Positions 22,114 to 23,431 of a stretch of 23,431 bases of DNA are shown piece after piece. Within the stretch, counting starts at the first letter, position 1. Each line of letters starts with the position of its first letter. The position numbers and the translations under genes were made by a program. The DNA lies in assembly GCA_964617875.1 (NCBI GenBank), contig CAZUAI010000087.1, positions 1 through 23,431 on the forward strand, in the 5' to 3' direction. Below the pieces are notes generated by a model. The model was not told where the DNA came from and searched no databases. It worked only from the letters and a program-made list of their open reading frames with translations. Source of the DNA: CAZMVY01 sp964617875. GTDB lineage: Bacteria; Planctomycetota; Phycisphaerae; UBA1845; PWPN01.

Positions 22114-23082
22114 ATGGCCATGCGAACGAACGACGTGCATGCGATCGGGGTGGACATCGGCGGGCGAAGCGCAAAGTTCGCCCTCGTGCAGGGCGACGGA
22201 ACAATCCGGGCCCGCCACCACCATTCGATCGACAAGACCATGACGATGCCCGAGGTGGCCGACGCGCTGGCCGAGGGGATCGGGGCGATGCTCAAGACGG
22301 CGGCGAGGCGCCGCGTGAAGGTGGCGGGCGTGGGCGTGGTCATGCCCGGCTACCTCGACGAGGAAATGAAGCGCGTGCAACTCGTGGCGAACCTGCCGAA
22401 CCTCAACGGCACGGCGTTTCCGCGGCACCTGGCGGATCGCGTGCCTCTGCGGGTGCGGTTCGATGTGGACTGCAACGCGGCGGCGCTGGGGGAGTACCGC
22501 TTCGGAGCCGGGCGCGGCATCCGCCGCCTGCTCGTGGCGACGCTGGGGACCGGAATCGGCGGCGGCGTGGTCCTCGACGGCAAGCTCCTTCGCATCCGCA
22601 ACCACGTCGCCGGCAGTCTCGGCCACGTGATCGTGTGCCCCGACGGCCTGCGGTGCAACTGCGGCGCGATCGGGTGCCTGGAGATGTATGCCTCGGCCCG
22701 CGGCTTCGAACGCGTGGCCAACGAGGCCGCCGATCGACAGCCGCGCGGTCTGCTCGCCAGGCTCCGGGCCAGGCACGGTCACCTGAGCGGCCCGGAGCTG
22801 TCCGAGGCGTTGTCCAGGCGCGATGCGGCCGCCCGGCGGGTGGTCGATCGCTGCGCCCGGTGGCTGGCGATCGGCATGGCGACGTGGTGCGTGATCTACA
22901 TGCCCGAACGGATCCTGATCGGCGGCGGCGTGGCGGCGATCGGCAGGCCGCTGCTCGAGTCCGTCCGCCGGAGTTTCAGCGAGATCGCACAGCCGTTCGT
23001 CATCGAGCGGGTCACCATCGACCGGGCCGCCCTCGGAAACGACGCGGGTGTCATCGGCGCCGCATCCCTCTGGTTCGACTGA
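22114..23082 (+). CDS. ROK-family sugar kinase / regulator-like protein
   Basis: 322 residues from the ATG at 22114; GTG at 22111 and ATG at 22120 are equally possible and no strong ribosome binding site chooses. Seen: phosphate-binding start IGVDIGGRSAKFALV, the catalytic-base region FDVDCNAAALGEY (Asp kept), LGTGIGGGVVLDGKLL, and the ROK zinc motif GHVIV...CNCGAIGCLEMYAS with its His and three Cys. There is no N-terminal helix-turn-helix, so it fits a kinase such as glucokinase, N-acetylglucosamine or N-acetylmannosamine kinase rather than a NagC/XylR-type repressor. One oddity: the usual GEIGH reads GSLGH, so the glutamate that normally contacts sugar hydroxyls is serine. The substrate is therefore uncertain. 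It probably acts in the cytoplasm. Confidence 0.85.
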   Translation: MAMRTNDVHAIGVDIGGRSAKFALVQGDGTIRARHHHSIDKTMTMPEVADALAEGIGAMLKTAARRRVKVAGVGVVMPGYLDEEMKRVQLVANLPNLNGTAFPRHLADRVPLRVRFDVDCNAAALGEYRFGAGRGIRRLLVATLGTGIGGGVVLDGKLLRIRNHVAGSLGHVIVCPDGLRCNCGAIGCLEMYASARGFERVANEAADRQPRGLLARLRARHGHLSGPELSEALSRRDAAARRVVDRCARWLAIGMATWCVIYMPERILIGGGVAAIGRPLLESVRRSFSEIAQPFVIERVTIDRAALGNDAGVIGAASLWFD

Positions 23083-23222
23083 CGGCGCGCCCCGGGCCGG
23101 TTGACAGGACGGCCGCGCAGGAAACGGGTCGCTTCCGGCCCGGCTTGCACCTCCCGCTCGTGTCTGCTCAGTTCATCCACTCATCGGCGCAGCGGCCTTT
23201 GTTGCTGTAAGATGGTCCGACG

Positions 23223-23431
23223 ATGGACAGTGCGACGTCCTCCGAGCCCTGTGAACCAACGGCTGCCGCATCGGCAGGAGCATCGAGGCGACTCACGCGA
23301 CCGTGCCTCGCCGTCATCCTGTTGATTGCCGCCGCGTTTCGTCTGTGGAACCTCGGCGCGAACGACGTCGGTAATCTGTACCCCAGCGTTGCATATTTCG
23401 ACAGGCTTACGCGGCGGATCGTAGGGTTCGC
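23223..23431 (+). CDS. Membrane glycosyltransferase-like protein, 5' end only
   Basis: An ATG at 23223 opens a frame with no stop before the window ends (69 codons). A short polar N-terminus is followed by a membrane helix and LIAAAFRLWNLGANDVGNLY, then PSVAYFDRLTRRI. The phrase FRLWNLG...GN.Y typifies the first helix and loop of GT39/ArnT-like dolichyl-phosphate-mannose protein glycosyltransferases. The ribosome binding site is weak. The 140 bases before it (23083-23222) contain no gene and no certain promoter or terminator. Confidence 0.6.
   Translation, partial: MDSATSSEPCEPTAAASAGASRRLTRPCLAVILLIAAAFRLWNLGANDVGNLYPSVAYFDRLTRRIVGF

Overview
The window is about 23.4 kb of high-GC bacterial chromosome. 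It carries no rRNA, tRNA, CRISPR array or intact insertion sequence that I can see. The gene content points to the Planctomycetota, most likely a Phycisphaerae-type lineage. It includes a secreted sulfatase beside a beta-propeller glycosidase-like protein, a pseudopilin of the type II secretion family, a secreted protein ending in dockerin-like calcium repeats with the CFNGPN motif, a large sugar-active lipoprotein, and several small regulatory or stress proteins. The phylum call is inference from family style, not from a marker gene.

Layout. 1-54 holds the first codons of a leftward gene that leaves the window. 254-3513 (+) is a two-gene carbohydrate unit: a beta-propeller protein and a formylglycine sulfatase. 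3650-6396 (-) is a possible stress cluster, in transcription order: ribosome hibernation factor, a DnaJ-type zinc-finger protein without a J domain, a stand-alone glycogen-binding (CBM48) protein that overlaps it by 4 bases, perhaps a 73-residue ORF, and a sigma-70 family factor that appears to lack region 3. 6622-10264 (-) is a compact metal-uptake operon, in transcription order: FmdE-like protein, metal-binding lipoprotein, ABC ATPase, ABC permease, NikR. All four NikR nickel ligands are present, so nickel is the likely cargo of what looks like a zinc/manganese-class transporter. 10310-12167 (-) holds the pseudopilin and the dockerin-repeat protein. A consensus TATAAT lies in the centre of a perfect 13-base inverted repeat just upstream.

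12676-16698 (-) is a tightly overlapped trio: RNase R, an amidohydrolase, and a lipoate/octanoyl transferase. Directly upstream, 16702-17028 holds the decayed remains of a DUF433/DUF5615 toxin-antitoxin pair: a frameshifted antitoxin and a truncated toxin. 17105-17938 (-) is an odd fusion of an N-terminal membrane fragment, resembling the start of TPR-type glycosyltransferases, to an unrelated C-terminal domain. A 92-base element with 20-base inverted ends (18115-18206) separates it from a 766-residue lyase-like lipoprotein (18268-20568, +), which is followed by a very short ORF with a twin-arginine motif.

The right end has a stand-alone LigD-type 3'-phosphoesterase (-), divergent from a TPR lipoprotein (+) with a clear promoter and terminator, then a ROK-family kinase-like protein (+) and the start of a membrane glycosyltransferase-like gene cut by the window edge.

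The best candidates for something undescribed are the NikR/ABC/FmdE operon with its cysteine-rich binding protein, the HPF/zinc-finger/CBM48/sigma cluster, and the palindromic promoter at 12212-12251.
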